A stretch of DNA of 64,000 bases from Micromonospora maritima (GCF_902825405.1 NZ_CADEAU010000001.1:1-64000), one strand, 5' to 3'; shown: positions 1 to 8,525, counted from the stretch's first letter. Translations and numbers: made by a program. The notes: generated from the sequence alone by a model not told the origin.

Positions 1-1074
1 CCCCGCCGCCAGCACGTCCGCGCCCACCTCGTCGGCCTGCGCCCGGGTGGGCGCGGTCGGGCCGGCCTGCGCCGGGTCCGGCGCGACGTGCCGGCGGCCA
101 CGAACCGAGTACGGCGTGCCGGGTTCGGCGTCACCGAGCAGCACGGTGCCGTCGGCGAGCACCCGGACCGGGATCGGGTCGCTCAGCTCGCCGACGAACC
201 GGCCGTCCTCGTCGTGGTTGAGGAAGGCGAGCAGCTGCCAGGCGCCGTCGGTGTCGCGGACCAGCCGTCCGCTGTAGAGGCTGTCGTCGGTCAACCGCTG
301 TGCCCTGCCGGCGTCGAACGGGCCGAGCAGCGAGTCGCCGGGCACCGCCCACACCCCGCAGGCGCGGGCGTCGCGGCGCCGCTCGGCGAGGTGGTCGCGC
401 AGGCAGGAGAAGATCAGGATCGGCCGGCCGTCGACGATCTCGACCTGCGGCACCTCCAGGTGACCGAAGCCGCTGCCCGGCGCGGTGACCGGCGGCTGCG
501 CCTCCCAGTGCACCAGGTCGTGGGAGCGGGCGTGGGCGATCACGCCCCGGTCGTCGACCGGTCCCTCGTTGGACCGCGCGGTGATCAGCATGTGCCAGCC
601 GTCGCCGTCCGGGTCGGGGAACACCCACGGGTCCCGCCACGCCTCGTCCTGCCACGTGGAGTCGCCGAAGCGCTCGTACCAGCGGCCGGCGGCGGTGAGC
701 ACCGGGGAGCTCGGGTGCCGCTCCCAGGTGACCAGGTCGGCCGAGGTGGCGAGGCCGATCCGCTGGACCAGAGCCCGTTCCGTGCTGCCGGCGCCGGTGT
801 AGAACATGTGCCAGCGGCCGTCCGGGCCGGGCAGCACGGAGCCGGTCCATGTGGCCACGTCGTCGAAGGCGGGCCGGTCGGCGGGGACCAGGGCGTCGGC
901 GAGCTGGGTCCAGTCCCGCAGGTCGGTGGAGACCGCGTGGCCGACGCTGGCGCGGAAGTGCCGCCGGTCGGGATCGCCCAGGGCCCGGGACGCGCGCAGG
1001 AAGTAGAGGTGGTGGGTGTCGCCCTCACGGGCGAACCAGAAGTCCCAGATCCAGGCGTCGGGAAGTCGCAGCAC
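1..1074 (-). CDS. GH32-like beta-fructosidase family glycoside hydrolase, C-terminus beyond window
   Basis: The gene starts at GTG 1074 with AAAGGA six bases upstream and runs off the left edge without a stop, leaving 358 codons. The protein reads as a five-bladed beta-propeller glycosidase. It has DAWIWDFWFA near residues 6-15, a WTGSVLPGPDGRWHMFYTG blade, an RDPWVF motif near residue 147 that matches the GH32 RDP motif, and a later HLEVPQVE stretch where the acid/base Glu is expected. No signal peptide is visible, so it probably acts in the cytoplasm on imported oligosaccharide. It lies 141 nt downstream of the LacI gene and is the last visible gene of the sugar locus. Family GH43 or GH68 cannot be excluded; substrate fructoside is an inference. 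Confidence 0.75.
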   Translation of the reverse strand, partial: MLRLPDAWIWDFWFAREGDTHHLYFLRASRALGDPDRRHFRASVGHAVSTDLRDWTQLADALVPADRPAFDDVATWTGSVLPGPDGRWHMFYTGAGSTERALVQRIGLATSADLVTWERHPSSPVLTAAGRWYERFGDSTWQDEAWRDPWVFPDPDGDGWHMLITARSNEGPVDDRGVIAHARSHDLVHWEAQPPVTAPGSGFGHLEVPQVEIVDGRPILIFSCLRDHLAERRRDARACGVWAVPGDSLLGPFDAGRAQRLTDDSLYSGRLVRDTDGAWQLLAFLNHDEDGRFVGELSDPIPVRVLADGTVLLGDAEPGTPYSVRGRRHVAPDPAQAGPTAPTRAQADEVGADVLAAG

Positions 1075-1215
1075 GGTGGGTCCTTTGGCTCGGCCGCCGT
1101 TCGTCCGGCGGCGGTGCGTCGCCGCCACGACGGTCGCGGCGGCGGTGCGGTGGTCCGCCGCGCGGCGTGGGGGTCGGCGCGGCGGGGGTACGGGGGTGGG
1201 GTCCGGCGGGGACGA

Positions 1216-2250
1216 TCAGTGCGGAGCGGCGGCGACCGACCGGCGGCGGACCAGCGGGCAGGGCATCACGACCTGCCGGGCGGTCCGCCGTCGGGCCCCC
1301 TTGGGCTGGTCGAGCATCTCGACCATGGTCTCCACGGCCCAGGCGCCCATCTCGTAGTGCGGCAGCGCCACGGTGGTCAGGCCGGGGAACAGCCCTTCCG
1401 CGATGAGTTCCTGGTTGTCGAAGCCGATCACCGACAGGTCGTCGGGGATCCGCAGGCCGAGTTCGGTCGCGGCCCGGTAGGCGCCCATCGCCATCCGGTC
1501 GTTGAAGCAGAACAGCGCGGTGGGCCGGTCGGGGCGGTCCAGCAGCGCCCGGGCCGCCCGGTGGCCCCCGTGGGTGTCGGAGACCTCGGCGAGCACCAGC
1601 TCGGGCCGGAACGGCAGGCCCGCGCCGCGCAGCGCCTCCCGGTAGCCGCGCAGCCGACCCCGGGTGGCCGGGATGTCGTCGGTGTTGGTCACGAAACCGA
1701 TCCGGCGGTGGCCGGCGTCGAGCAGCTCCTGGACGGCGACCCGCCCGCCACCGGTCTCGTCCGGAACCACCGACGGCACGGTCGGATCGCCGCTGGACGC
1801 GTCGAGCAGCACCACCGGCATCGGGCGCAGCTCGTCGGGGAGCGCGACCTCCCGGTGGTACATGGTGGCGTAGAGGACCCCGTCGACCCGGTGCTGGGCC
1901 AGGGCCTGGATCTCGCGTCGCTCCACCTCGGGGTCGCCCCCGGTGGTGAGCAGCATGAGCACCCAGCCGCGCGCCGATGCCGTCTCCTGCGCGCCGAGGA
2001 TGATCCGACCGGCGTGCGGGGTGGTGGCGATGACGTCGCTGAGCAGACCCAGGGTGTGTGAGCGCTGCAACCGCAGCCCCCGGGCCAGCCCGTTCGCCGC
2101 GTAGCCGAGCTGGCGGGCCGCCGACTCGACGCGTTCGCGGGTCTCCGGGCTGACCCGGGTGCCGGACTTGTTGTTCAGCACGTGGGACACCGTGGTCACC
2201 GAGACGCCCGCCGCCGCGGCGACGTCCCGGATGCTCACCTTGGTTCCCAT
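1216..2250 (-). CDS. LacI family transcriptional regulator
   Basis: A 344-aa protein from ATG 2250, preceded by GGTGAG. An N-terminal LacI helix-turn-helix covers residues 1-50 (VSIRDVAAAAGVSVTTVSHV, then a hinge near NGLARGLR). A periplasmic-binding-protein-like sensor domain follows, ending with HYEMGAWAVETMVEML. An upstream in-frame start at 2307 would add 19 unsupported residues. It lies between the GH172 gene (72 nt upstream) and the GH32-like gene, so it is probably the local sugar-responsive repressor. The tandem inverted repeats at 6683-6713 in front of the transporter are its likely operator. LacI membership is clear; the ligand is unknown. Confidence 0.95.
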   Translation of the reverse strand: MGTKVSIRDVAAAAGVSVTTVSHVLNNKSGTRVSPETRERVESAARQLGYAANGLARGLRLQRSHTLGLLSDVIATTPHAGRIILGAQETASARGWVLMLLTTGGDPEVERREIQALAQHRVDGVLYATMYHREVALPDELRPMPVVLLDASSGDPTVPSVVPDETGGGRVAVQELLDAGHRRIGFVTNTDDIPATRGRLRGYREALRGAGLPFRPELVLAEVSDTHGGHRAARALLDRPDRPTALFCFNDRMAMGAYRAATELGLRIPDDLSVIGFDNQELIAEGLFPGLTTVALPHYEMGAWAVETMVEMLDQPKGARRRTARQVVMPCPLVRRRSVAAAPH

Positions 2251-2322
2251 CAGCTCACCATCGCACTGGTCGCGGGGGTCGGACCGTCCGGATTCGACGA
2301 CCGGCACACGGTATCGGACAGG

Positions 2323-3450
2323 TCACTCGTCCCACAGGCCGTGCTCGGGCCAGCGGCGCGGCAGACGCTCCTCGACCGGCGGCAGCTCGGGCAGCGGCTT
2401 GTGCGGGTGGTGCTGGTACCAGTAGGCCACCGACGAGAAGTCGTTGCCCTGGTCGTTGGCGTGTCCGTGCTCGATGGTCACCTTGATCGACTTCGAGAAG
2501 CGCACCGGGTCCTCGATGTGGAACCGGTACATGCTCCACAGCCCGAAGTGCTCCTGCGGGCTGCTGGCCAGGCTGATGCCGTGGTACGGACCGGCGTACG
2601 CCCCGCTCGGGAAGCCCCACGCGGCGTTGAAGTAGTCCTCGGTGCCGGTGCCGTGCAACGACGGCGGCCACTGCTCGCCGTCGATGAAGATCATGTCGTC
2701 GCCCTCGCCCGGCCAGGTGTACGGCTGGTTGGACGCGTTGTGGTTGTCGATGCTGAGCACGCAGCCGACGTAGTGCCCGGCGCCGCCGTCGGTGTCGAGG
2801 ATGACGTAGTTGTCCTCGCCGGTGAGGTTGACCCCGGGCAGGTCCCAGGGCGCCGGCACCTCGCCGGGGGCGAGGCCGTTCGGCACCGGCGTACACGGCT
2901 TCTCCTGCCGGTAGTACGCGTGGAAGTACGCCACGTCGTCCGGCTTCGCCTCGTCGGTCAGGTCGTAGTCGACGTAGTAGAACAGGTTCTCGATCGGCTT
3001 GTCCGACTCGTTGCGGATCACGATCTTCGCGCTGCTGCCGAACGGCATCGGGAAGTAGGAGTTCATCGCGGCGGCGAACGGGCCCTTCGGGCCGCGACGC
3101 GGGCCGAACACCATGCTCAGCGGCAACGACACGTAGTGCGTGCAGGTGGCGTGCCCGACCCCGAAGAAGTCGCCCAGCGGGGAGCGGACGCTCGGGTTCT
3201 CCTCGCCGTCCCAGTACATCTCGATGACCAGCTTGCGCAGGTACTTCTCGGAGTAGCAGCGGGTGGTCAGCCAGATGTGCTCGATCACGCCGGTGCCGGT
3301 GATGTCGGCCAGGACGTGGGTCTCGCCCGGCGGCACGACCGCGAAGTCACGGTTGCCTCCGGTGCGGTCCCAGCTCGACTCCCGCTTGGAGCGGCCGGCC
3401 TTGACCCGGGTGAGGCCCGCGAGTGGGCTGGTGGGTCGCCAGAACGACAT
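2323..3450 (-). CDS. GH172 / DUF2961 family glycoside hydrolase
   Basis: A 375-aa protein from ATG 3450 with GAAAGGAA eight bases upstream. It shows features recalled for the DUF2961/GH172 family: an N-terminal GRSKRESSWDRTGGNRDFA segment, GTGVIEHIWLTT, a middle SYFPMPFG, and DGEQWPPSLHGTGTEDYFN followed by a GPYHGISL stretch. Known GH172 enzymes act on alpha-D-fructofuranosidic links (difructose dianhydride I) or alpha-D-arabinofuranosides, as homo-oligomers. No signal peptide is present. The gene starts 31 nt after the permease gene and is followed by LacI and the GH32-like gene. This pairing of GH172 with a GH32-like enzyme resembles bifidobacterial fructofuranosidase loci and favours a fructan or difructose dianhydride substrate, by inference. 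Confidence 0.85.
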   Translation of the reverse strand: MSFWRPTSPLAGLTRVKAGRSKRESSWDRTGGNRDFAVVPPGETHVLADITGTGVIEHIWLTTRCYSEKYLRKLVIEMYWDGEENPSVRSPLGDFFGVGHATCTHYVSLPLSMVFGPRRGPKGPFAAAMNSYFPMPFGSSAKIVIRNESDKPIENLFYYVDYDLTDEAKPDDVAYFHAYYRQEKPCTPVPNGLAPGEVPAPWDLPGVNLTGEDNYVILDTDGGAGHYVGCVLSIDNHNASNQPYTWPGEGDDMIFIDGEQWPPSLHGTGTEDYFNAAWGFPSGAYAGPYHGISLASSPQEHFGLWSMYRFHIEDPVRFSKSIKVTIEHGHANDQGNDFSSVAYWYQHHPHKPLPELPPVEERLPRRWPEHGLWDE

Positions 3451-3481
3451 GGTGGTTCCTTTCAGGGGGTGAGGTGGTGCG

Positions 3482-4318
3482 TCAGCCCTTGACGGCGCCG
3501 AGGCTGAGTCCCGCGACGATCCGCCGCTGCAGCAGCAGCGTCAGCACGACCGCGGGTAGGGAGTAGAGGGTGGCCAGCGCCGTCATCGGGCCCCAGTCGA
3601 GCCCGAACTGGCTCTGGAAGTTGGCGATCGCGATCGGGGTGGTCTGCGCCCGGATCGAGGTGAGCAGCAGGGCGAAGAGGAACTCGTTCCAGGAGGCGAG
3701 GAACGCGAAGATGGCGGTGACCGCGACGCCGCCGGAGACCACCGGCAGGATCACCCGCAGCAGCGCGGTGAACCGGTCGCAGCCGTCCACCAGCGCCGCC
3801 TCCTCGATCTCCCGCGGTACGCCCTCGAAGAAGCTGGCCAGCAGCCAGATCGACAGCGGCAGCGCGACGGTGGTCTGGGCCAGCGCGAGACCGGTGGGGG
3901 TGTCGGTGAGCCCGACCGCGCCGAGGATGGTGACCAGCGGGATGCCGATCGCCACCGCGGGCGCCATCCGCACCAGCAGCGAGCCCGCCATCAGCACCCG
4001 GCCGGCGCGGGTCCGGTAGCGGGTGATGCCCCAGGCGGCCGGGACGGCCAGCGCCATCGACAGCAGCGTGGCGATCGTCGCGGTGCTGACGCTGTTGACG
4101 AACGAGGCGGTCACCCCGGGCCGGTTCAGCGCGGCGACGTAGTTCTCCAGGCTGAACCGCTGCGGCAGCACGGTCGGCGGCACCGCGATCGCGTCGACGG
4201 CCGGCTTGAACGAGGTGAGCACCAGGTAGACGAAGGGGAAGCCGTAGATCACCACGACGGCGACGGCGGCGGCCCAGAGCAGCCCGGTACGGATTCTGGC
4301 GGCGAGCAGGTGCGACAT
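3482..4318 (-). CDS. carbohydrate ABC transporter permease, MalG type
   Basis: A 278-aa inner-membrane protein starting MSHLLAARIRTGLLW at ATG 4318; its A overlaps the TGA of the upstream permease (TGATG). About six hydrophobic segments are visible, the first at residues 12-35. The cytoplasmic EAA-type loop reads EIEEAALVDGCDRFTALLRVILP, which contacts the transport ATPase. The C-terminus GLSLGAVKG is typical of MalG-type sugar permeases. No ATPase gene is present in the window, which fits the actinobacterial habit of sharing one MsiK-type ATPase among sugar importers. Confidence 0.95.
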   Translation of the reverse strand: MSHLLAARIRTGLLWAAAVAVVVIYGFPFVYLVLTSFKPAVDAIAVPPTVLPQRFSLENYVAALNRPGVTASFVNSVSTATIATLLSMALAVPAAWGITRYRTRAGRVLMAGSLLVRMAPAVAIGIPLVTILGAVGLTDTPTGLALAQTTVALPLSIWLLASFFEGVPREIEEAALVDGCDRFTALLRVILPVVSGGVAVTAIFAFLASWNEFLFALLLTSIRAQTTPIAIANFQSQFGLDWGPMTALATLYSLPAVVLTLLLQRRIVAGLSLGAVKG

Positions 4319-5280
4319 CAGGACTCCTTGCCCGGTCGCCAGATGGTCAGCACCGCGACCATCGCGACCACCATCATCACGATCATGAACAGCGTGCTGG
4401 TGGCGGCGGCCGTGCCCGGGTCGTTGTAGCCGACCATCGTCTTGTAGATGGTCAGGCTCAACGTCTCCGAGGCCGACTGGGGGCCACCGTCGGTCTGGAT
4501 GAGGATCACGTCGAACGCCCGGGCGGCGTCCACGCCCCGGATGATCAGCGCCACCGCGATCACCGGTCGCAGCAGCGGCAGGGTCACGCTGACCAGCAGC
4601 CGCAGTCCACGGGCCCCGTCGAGACGGGCCGCCTCGTACAGGTCCGGCGGGATGGCCTGCAGGCCGGCGTAGAGCACCAGGGTCATGAACGAGGTGGTGA
4701 GCCAGATGTCCGGCAGGGCAACCGAGAAGAGCACCAGGTCGGGGTCGCTGAGCCAGGAGACGTCCCCGGGGTCGCCCAGGACGCCGACCCGGGTGAGCAG
4801 CTCGTTGACGATGCCGACGTTGTCGATCATCAGGAACCGCCAGAGCAGACCGGCGACCACCGGCGCGATCATCAGCGGATAGAGGAAGAGCGTCTGCAGG
4901 ATCCGGGCCTTCGGCCCGAGCCGGTGGAACAGCAGCGCCACGGCGAGGCCGAGCAGCAGTTCGGCGGCGACCACGACGACCGTGTACGCGACGGTCCGCC
5001 CGGCCGCCGCCCGGATGCCCGGGTCGGTCAGCGCCGTGACGTAGTTGTCGAGCCCGGCGAAGCTGCGCCCGTCCCCCAGCCCGGAGCCGGTGTAGAGGCT
5101 GTCCGCGGCCAGCTTGACCAGCGGCCAGCCGACCAGCGCGAGCAGCACCACCGCGGCCGGCGCGGTGAGCAGGGCCGCGTACCCGGCGTCCGACAGCCCC
5201 CGGCGGGTACGGCGCCGGCCGGCCCCGGGTGGCGGGGACGGTGCGGTCCGCGGCGGTGCTGCCTGCGCTGTCGGGCTCAC
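4318..5280 (-). CDS. carbohydrate ABC transporter permease, MalF type
   Basis: A 320-aa membrane protein from GTG 5280, whose GTGA overlaps the stop of the binding-protein gene by 4 nt. A Pro/Arg-rich cytoplasmic N-terminus of about 30 residues precedes the first membrane span (AALLTAPAAVVLLALVG). The EAA loop reads YEAARLDGARGLRLLVSVTLP. About six spans are visible, the last (LFMIVMMVVAMVAVLT) next to the C-terminus. It should form the channel with the MalG-type partner immediately downstream. Nothing unusual is seen apart from the tight coupling of the three transporter genes. Confidence 0.95.
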   Translation of the reverse strand: MSPTAQAAPPRTAPSPPPGAGRRRTRRGLSDAGYAALLTAPAAVVLLALVGWPLVKLAADSLYTGSGLGDGRSFAGLDNYVTALTDPGIRAAAGRTVAYTVVVVAAELLLGLAVALLFHRLGPKARILQTLFLYPLMIAPVVAGLLWRFLMIDNVGIVNELLTRVGVLGDPGDVSWLSDPDLVLFSVALPDIWLTTSFMTLVLYAGLQAIPPDLYEAARLDGARGLRLLVSVTLPLLRPVIAVALIIRGVDAARAFDVILIQTDGGPQSASETLSLTIYKTMVGYNDPGTAAATSTLFMIVMMVVAMVAVLTIWRPGKES

Positions 5281-6605
5281 TTGACGATGCCCTCGATCTG
5301 GGTACGGGCGGCCTTGAGCAGGGCGGCGTAGTCGGCGCCCGGGGTGAGCGCCTTCTGGATGGTCGGCACCAGGACGCTGTCGACGATCCGCTGCCAGTGC
5401 GGGCTGGCCGGACGCGGCCTGGTGGCACTGGCGTTCAGGGTGGCCAGCAGCGGGCCGAACGACTCGAAACCGGGCTTCTCGGCGAACGACTGGTACGCCG
5501 ACTTGCGGGCGGCCAGGCCGAGGCTGGTCTCGATGCTCAGTGCGTTGTTGTCGTACGCCGCCTTGATGAACTGCTTGGCCAGGTCGGCCTTGCCGCCGCC
5601 CTGCGGGATGGAGAGGTACCACGGGCCGGGGATGCCGGCCACGCCGGCGGTGCCACCGATCATGGGGGCCGCGCCGACCTTGCCGGCGACCTTGGCGTCG
5701 GCCGGGATCTGCCGGTACGCGTGTGCCCAGAACCGGGTCATCGCGGTCTGGCCCTGGTTGAACAGGTTCTGCGCGGCGTTCCAGTCGGTCTGCGCCGCGC
5801 CCGCCGGGGCGACTTTGTGCTTGTTGTTCAGGTCGGCGTAGAAGGTGAGCGCGGCAAGGTGCTGCGCGTTGTCGACGATGACGTTGCCGCTGTCGTCGAG
5901 GACCACGCCGGGCGAACCGGCCTGCAGGACGTGGGCCAACCACTCGGTCTCCACCGCGCCCTTGACGTCGGTGCCGTAGAGCTTCTGCTCGGGCCGGGTG
6001 AAGAAGGTGGCGATGTCGGTGAACTGCTGCCACGTGGTGGGCGGGGCGAGCGGGTAGCCGTACCTGCGCTGAAAGGCGGCCTTCTCCTTGCTGTCCTCGA
6101 ACAGATCCTTGCGGTAGAAGAGGATCTCGCTGTTGGTCCAGACCGGCATGCCGATGAACCGGCCGTCGGACTGGGCCTCCTGGACCAGTGCGGGGAAGAG
6201 GTCGTTCTTCACGTCGGCGGTGAAGAGGTCGTCCAGCTTGTCGAGCTTGGCGGCGAACAGCGGGATCCAGACCGCGTCGACGGCGCAGACGTCGAACGAC
6301 GGCTTGCCGCTGGACAGCTCGCTGGTGAGCCGGTTGAACAGGCCCTCGTAGGGCAGCTCGACCAGGTTGACGGTGGTGCCGGTGTCCTTCGTGAACGTGT
6401 CCGCCACCGGCTGAAGCTCGATCTTGCCGCCGCCCTCGCAGGCCACGGTGAGGGTCTTGTCGCCGCCGGAGTCGCCGGTGCCGCCACCACCCGCGCCACA
6501 CGCGGCGGTGCCGAGCAGCGCCGCCGTGCCGGCGCCGATGCCGAGACCGAGGAAACCGCGGCGGGGCCAGCCGCCGGTTGTCGCCGGGATGCCGTCGAGG
6601 GCCAT
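5277..6605 (-). CDS. sugar ABC transporter substrate-binding lipoprotein, Tat-type
   Basis: A 442-aa extracellular solute-binding protein (family 1 type). ATG 6605 is chosen because GGAGC lies about 8 nt upstream; the frame stays open further up through the operator and cannot start there sensibly. The N-terminus carries a twin-arginine signal (WPRRGFLGLGIG) followed by a lipobox LLGTAAC, so the mature protein should be a lipid-anchored folded export product. The body contains EGLFNRLTSELSSGKPSFDV and GMPVWTNSEILFYRKDLF, typical of sugar-binding proteins. It is the first gene of the operon driven by the promoter at 6715-6743. The ligand cannot be read from sequence; the adjacent GH172 and GH32-like enzymes suggest a furanoside oligosaccharide. 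Confidence 0.93.
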   Translation of the reverse strand: MALDGIPATTGGWPRRGFLGLGIGAGTAALLGTAACGAGGGGTGDSGGDKTLTVACEGGGKIELQPVADTFTKDTGTTVNLVELPYEGLFNRLTSELSSGKPSFDVCAVDAVWIPLFAAKLDKLDDLFTADVKNDLFPALVQEAQSDGRFIGMPVWTNSEILFYRKDLFEDSKEKAAFQRRYGYPLAPPTTWQQFTDIATFFTRPEQKLYGTDVKGAVETEWLAHVLQAGSPGVVLDDSGNVIVDNAQHLAALTFYADLNNKHKVAPAGAAQTDWNAAQNLFNQGQTAMTRFWAHAYRQIPADAKVAGKVGAAPMIGGTAGVAGIPGPWYLSIPQGGGKADLAKQFIKAAYDNNALSIETSLGLAARKSAYQSFAEKPGFESFGPLLATLNASATRPRPASPHWQRIVDSVLVPTIQKALTPGADYAALLKAARTQIEGIVK

Positions 6606-6682
6606 GATCTGTGCTCCGTTCAGGGATCGCCGGGCGCGTGGGGGCGCGCGCCGGAGCGCGTGGGGGAATCGATCGCCGTGGG

Positions 6683-6713
6683 TGCCAAAACCTTTTGGCA
6701 AAAGCTTTTGGCA
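6683..6713. promoter_or_regulatory. tandem LacI-type operator of the sugar transport operon
   Basis: TGCCAAAA at 6683-6690 and TTTTGGCA at 6693-6700 form an 8-bp-arm inverted repeat with a CC centre. A second TTTTGGCA at 6706-6713 forms an overlapping dyad around AAAAGCTTTT. The repeats are 13 bp apart and sit at and just downstream of the expected transcription start, a classic repressor position. The LacI regulator encoded at 1216-2250 is the obvious candidate to bind. Confidence 0.8.
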
Positions 6714-6714
6714 C

Positions 6715-6743
6715 AATCTAGGAGCGCCCTTCGTAGCAGTCAA
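6715..6743 (-). promoter_or_regulatory. sigma-70-like promoter of the sugar transport operon
   Basis: On the minus strand, TTGACT (6743-6738) is followed by exactly 17 nt and TAGATT (6720-6715). Both match vegetative -35/-10 boxes well. The predicted start falls inside the LacI-type operator and leaves a leader of about 100 nt before the binding-protein ATG at 6605. Confidence 0.75.
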
Positions 6744-6849
6744 GTGTCGAATCTGTGACGACGACGTGTCCGGCCCGGACCGTCGGCGCCGTCAGCGGCA
6801 CGGACGGCGGGCGCACCAGGGCTCGGCATGGTCGAGGCGGTTCTCCCGC

Positions 6850-7851
6850 TCAGGCCGCCCGGCGGGAACGGCCGTACTCGGCGAGGGCGTGGAACGCGGC
6901 CTTGGGGGTCCACGAGCCGTCCGGCAGCACCCGCACGATCCCCCGCGAGGCCAGGTCGTAGTCGTGCTCGGGGTCGTCGGTGGTCGGCAGGTGCCGGTTC
7001 GCGAACGTGTACACGAAGGCCGCCTCCACCCCGCCGGCCTCGTAGTCGCGCAGCAGGTCGACGAGGTAGCGGGCCTGGCCCTCCTCGTCGCGCTCCAGCG
7101 TCCGGGTGAGCGTCGCCGCCCGGCCGTGGTCGTCGTAGGTCACCGGCTCCGTCGCGCCCGCGACGTCGGCCGCGCCCCGGTACGTGCAGCACCCGAACTC
7201 CGTCGCGGCGTACGGCTTGCCCTGCCCCACCGCCGCCGCCAGGCTCCGCGGGAACGCCTCGGCGTTCGTCGCGTCGCGGTAGCCGGCGTCGCTGGCGATG
7301 ATGTCGAACAGCGCCCAGTCGACGTCCTCCAGCGGGATCGAGGCGTACCCGACGGGGCCACCGAAGCGCTCGCGGACCGCGGGGACCGCCCGCGCGAGGA
7401 AGTCGCGTACCGCGGCGCGGGCGGCCGGGACCGCCTCCCGCATCCGCATCGGGTCGGTGAACAGCGCCATCCGCTCGGCCAGGTCACGGCCGGGGAGGAA
7501 GCCGTCGGTGAACATGGAGATCTCGGAGCCGGTGAGGTACACGACCGGGGCGCCGCCACGCCGCAGCCGCTCGGCGCGCTCGGCGCCGTCGAGCAGGAAC
7601 TCCAGGAGCCCGTCGCGATCGAGCCCGTTGGTGAACGGGCAGTACCACACCTCGAGCCCCGCCTCGGCCGCCAGCCGCGCGGTCAGCTCCAGCCGGTCCT
7701 GGACGCCGCCGGTGATCCGTACCGCGTCGCAGTGCAGCTCGTCGCGGATGACCCGCAGGTCGCTGCGTACGGTCTCGGGGTCGAACGGCTCGTGGGTGGT
7801 GGACCCGGCGCTCACGAAGCCGGTGTCGTAGTTCATGCCGAAGACGCGCAT
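6850..7851 (-). CDS. TIM-barrel glycoside-hydrolase-like protein of unknown function
   Basis: A 333-aa protein; ATG 7851 (MRVFGMNYDTGF) fits the family start better than the in-frame position at 7869. The pattern is a (beta/alpha)8 barrel: LHCDAVRITGG, EVWYCPFTNG, VVYLTGSEISMF, YASIPLEDVDWALFDII and YAATEFGCCTY. Two glutamates, in GSEISMF and ATEFGCC, lie where clan GH-A glycosidases hold their acid/base and nucleophile. Homologues in other actinomycetes are, from memory, sometimes labelled abortive infection protein; I see nothing that supports that label. It is divergent from the TetR gene across tandem operators, so it is probably that regulator's target. Confidence 0.7.
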   Translation of the reverse strand: MRVFGMNYDTGFVSAGSTTHEPFDPETVRSDLRVIRDELHCDAVRITGGVQDRLELTARLAAEAGLEVWYCPFTNGLDRDGLLEFLLDGAERAERLRRGGAPVVYLTGSEISMFTDGFLPGRDLAERMALFTDPMRMREAVPAARAAVRDFLARAVPAVRERFGGPVGYASIPLEDVDWALFDIIASDAGYRDATNAEAFPRSLAAAVGQGKPYAATEFGCCTYRGAADVAGATEPVTYDDHGRAATLTRTLERDEEGQARYLVDLLRDYEAGGVEAAFVYTFANRHLPTTDDPEHDYDLASRGIVRVLPDGSWTPKAAFHALAEYGRSRRAA

Positions 7852-7869
7852 CAGGCAACCCCTCTCCAA

Positions 7870-7905
7870 GGTACGTTGCGTACCCTACAAGGTACGGCGG
7901 GTACC
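7870..7905. promoter_or_regulatory. tandem TetR-type operators between divergent genes
   Basis: GGTACGTTGCGTACC at 7870-7884 is a perfect 6-bp-arm dyad. GGTACGGCGGGTACC at 7891-7905 repeats it with one arm mismatch. Both copies lie inside a 21-bp direct repeat that also includes the following CCTAC. The pair spans the gap between the TIM-barrel gene and the TetR gene, and the second copy ends ten bases before the TetR ATG, so autoregulation is likely. Confidence 0.8.
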
Positions 7906-7914
7906 CTACAAGGC

Positions 7915-8496
7915 ATGGGCACGCGGCGTCGGGGTGAGGAACTGGAACAGGCGATCCTGCGGGCCGCCGCGGAGGTGATGCGCGAGTCCGGATACGCGGG
8001 CATGACGATGGACCGGGTCGCCGCCCGTGCCGGAACCAACAAGAACGCCATCTACCGTCGGTGGCCGCACCGGGCGGCGCTGGGCATCGCGGCGTACCGC
8101 CACCTGTCCGACGCCGCCCTGCCGAGCCCGGACACCGGCACGCTGCGCGGCGACGCGCTGGAGATGCTGCGGCGGGCCAACGAGACGTGGTCGTCGCCGC
8201 ACGGAGCCATCCTGCGCGGCCTGCTCGCCGCCGCGGCCGACGATCCGGAACTGCTCACCCTCATGCGCGCCCGGTCCGGCGCCGACGCCATGGACCTGGC
8301 CTGGATCGCCATGCTCGAACGGGCCGTGGCCCGGGGCGAGGCGCCGGCGGCGGCCGTCCGTCCCCGGGTGGCGACCACGCCGATGATGCTGCTCCGCGCC
8401 GAGTACGCCATGCGGGGCATCCCCTCGGTCCCCGACGAGGTGCTCGTCGACATCGTCGACGAGGTGTTCCTGCCCCTGGTACGCGGTCGCGGCTGA
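7915..8496 (+). CDS. TetR/AcrR family transcriptional regulator
   Basis: A 193-aa protein from ATG 7915. The TetR helix-turn-helix is at residues 8-55, with AGMTMDRVAARAGTNKNAIY and RRWPHRAALGIAAY being typical. The C-terminal half is an all-helical ligand-binding and dimer domain with TWSSPHGAILRGLLAAAADD. There is hardly any leader between the operators and the start, so the mRNA may be leaderless or nearly so. It probably represses itself and the divergent TIM-barrel gene. The inducer is unknown. Confidence 0.95.
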   Translation: MGTRRRGEELEQAILRAAAEVMRESGYAGMTMDRVAARAGTNKNAIYRRWPHRAALGIAAYRHLSDAALPSPDTGTLRGDALEMLRRANETWSSPHGAILRGLLAAAADDPELLTLMRARSGADAMDLAWIAMLERAVARGEAPAAAVRPRVATTPMMLLRAEYAMRGIPSVPDEVLVDIVDEVFLPLVRGRG

Positions 8497-8525
8497 CGCG
8501 ACGCCGGCCGGTGGATACTGCTTCG

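Noticed and set aside
88-2061. Long open frame on the plus strand opposite the GH32-like and LacI genes
   Set aside because: High-GC shadow: low-complexity Gly/Val/Arg-rich translation, no domain, and both minus-strand genes are clear.
6850-7851. Abortive phage infection function for the TIM-barrel protein
   Set aside because: The label is remembered from database annotations only; the sequence looks like a glycosidase-type barrel and no defence genes are adjacent.
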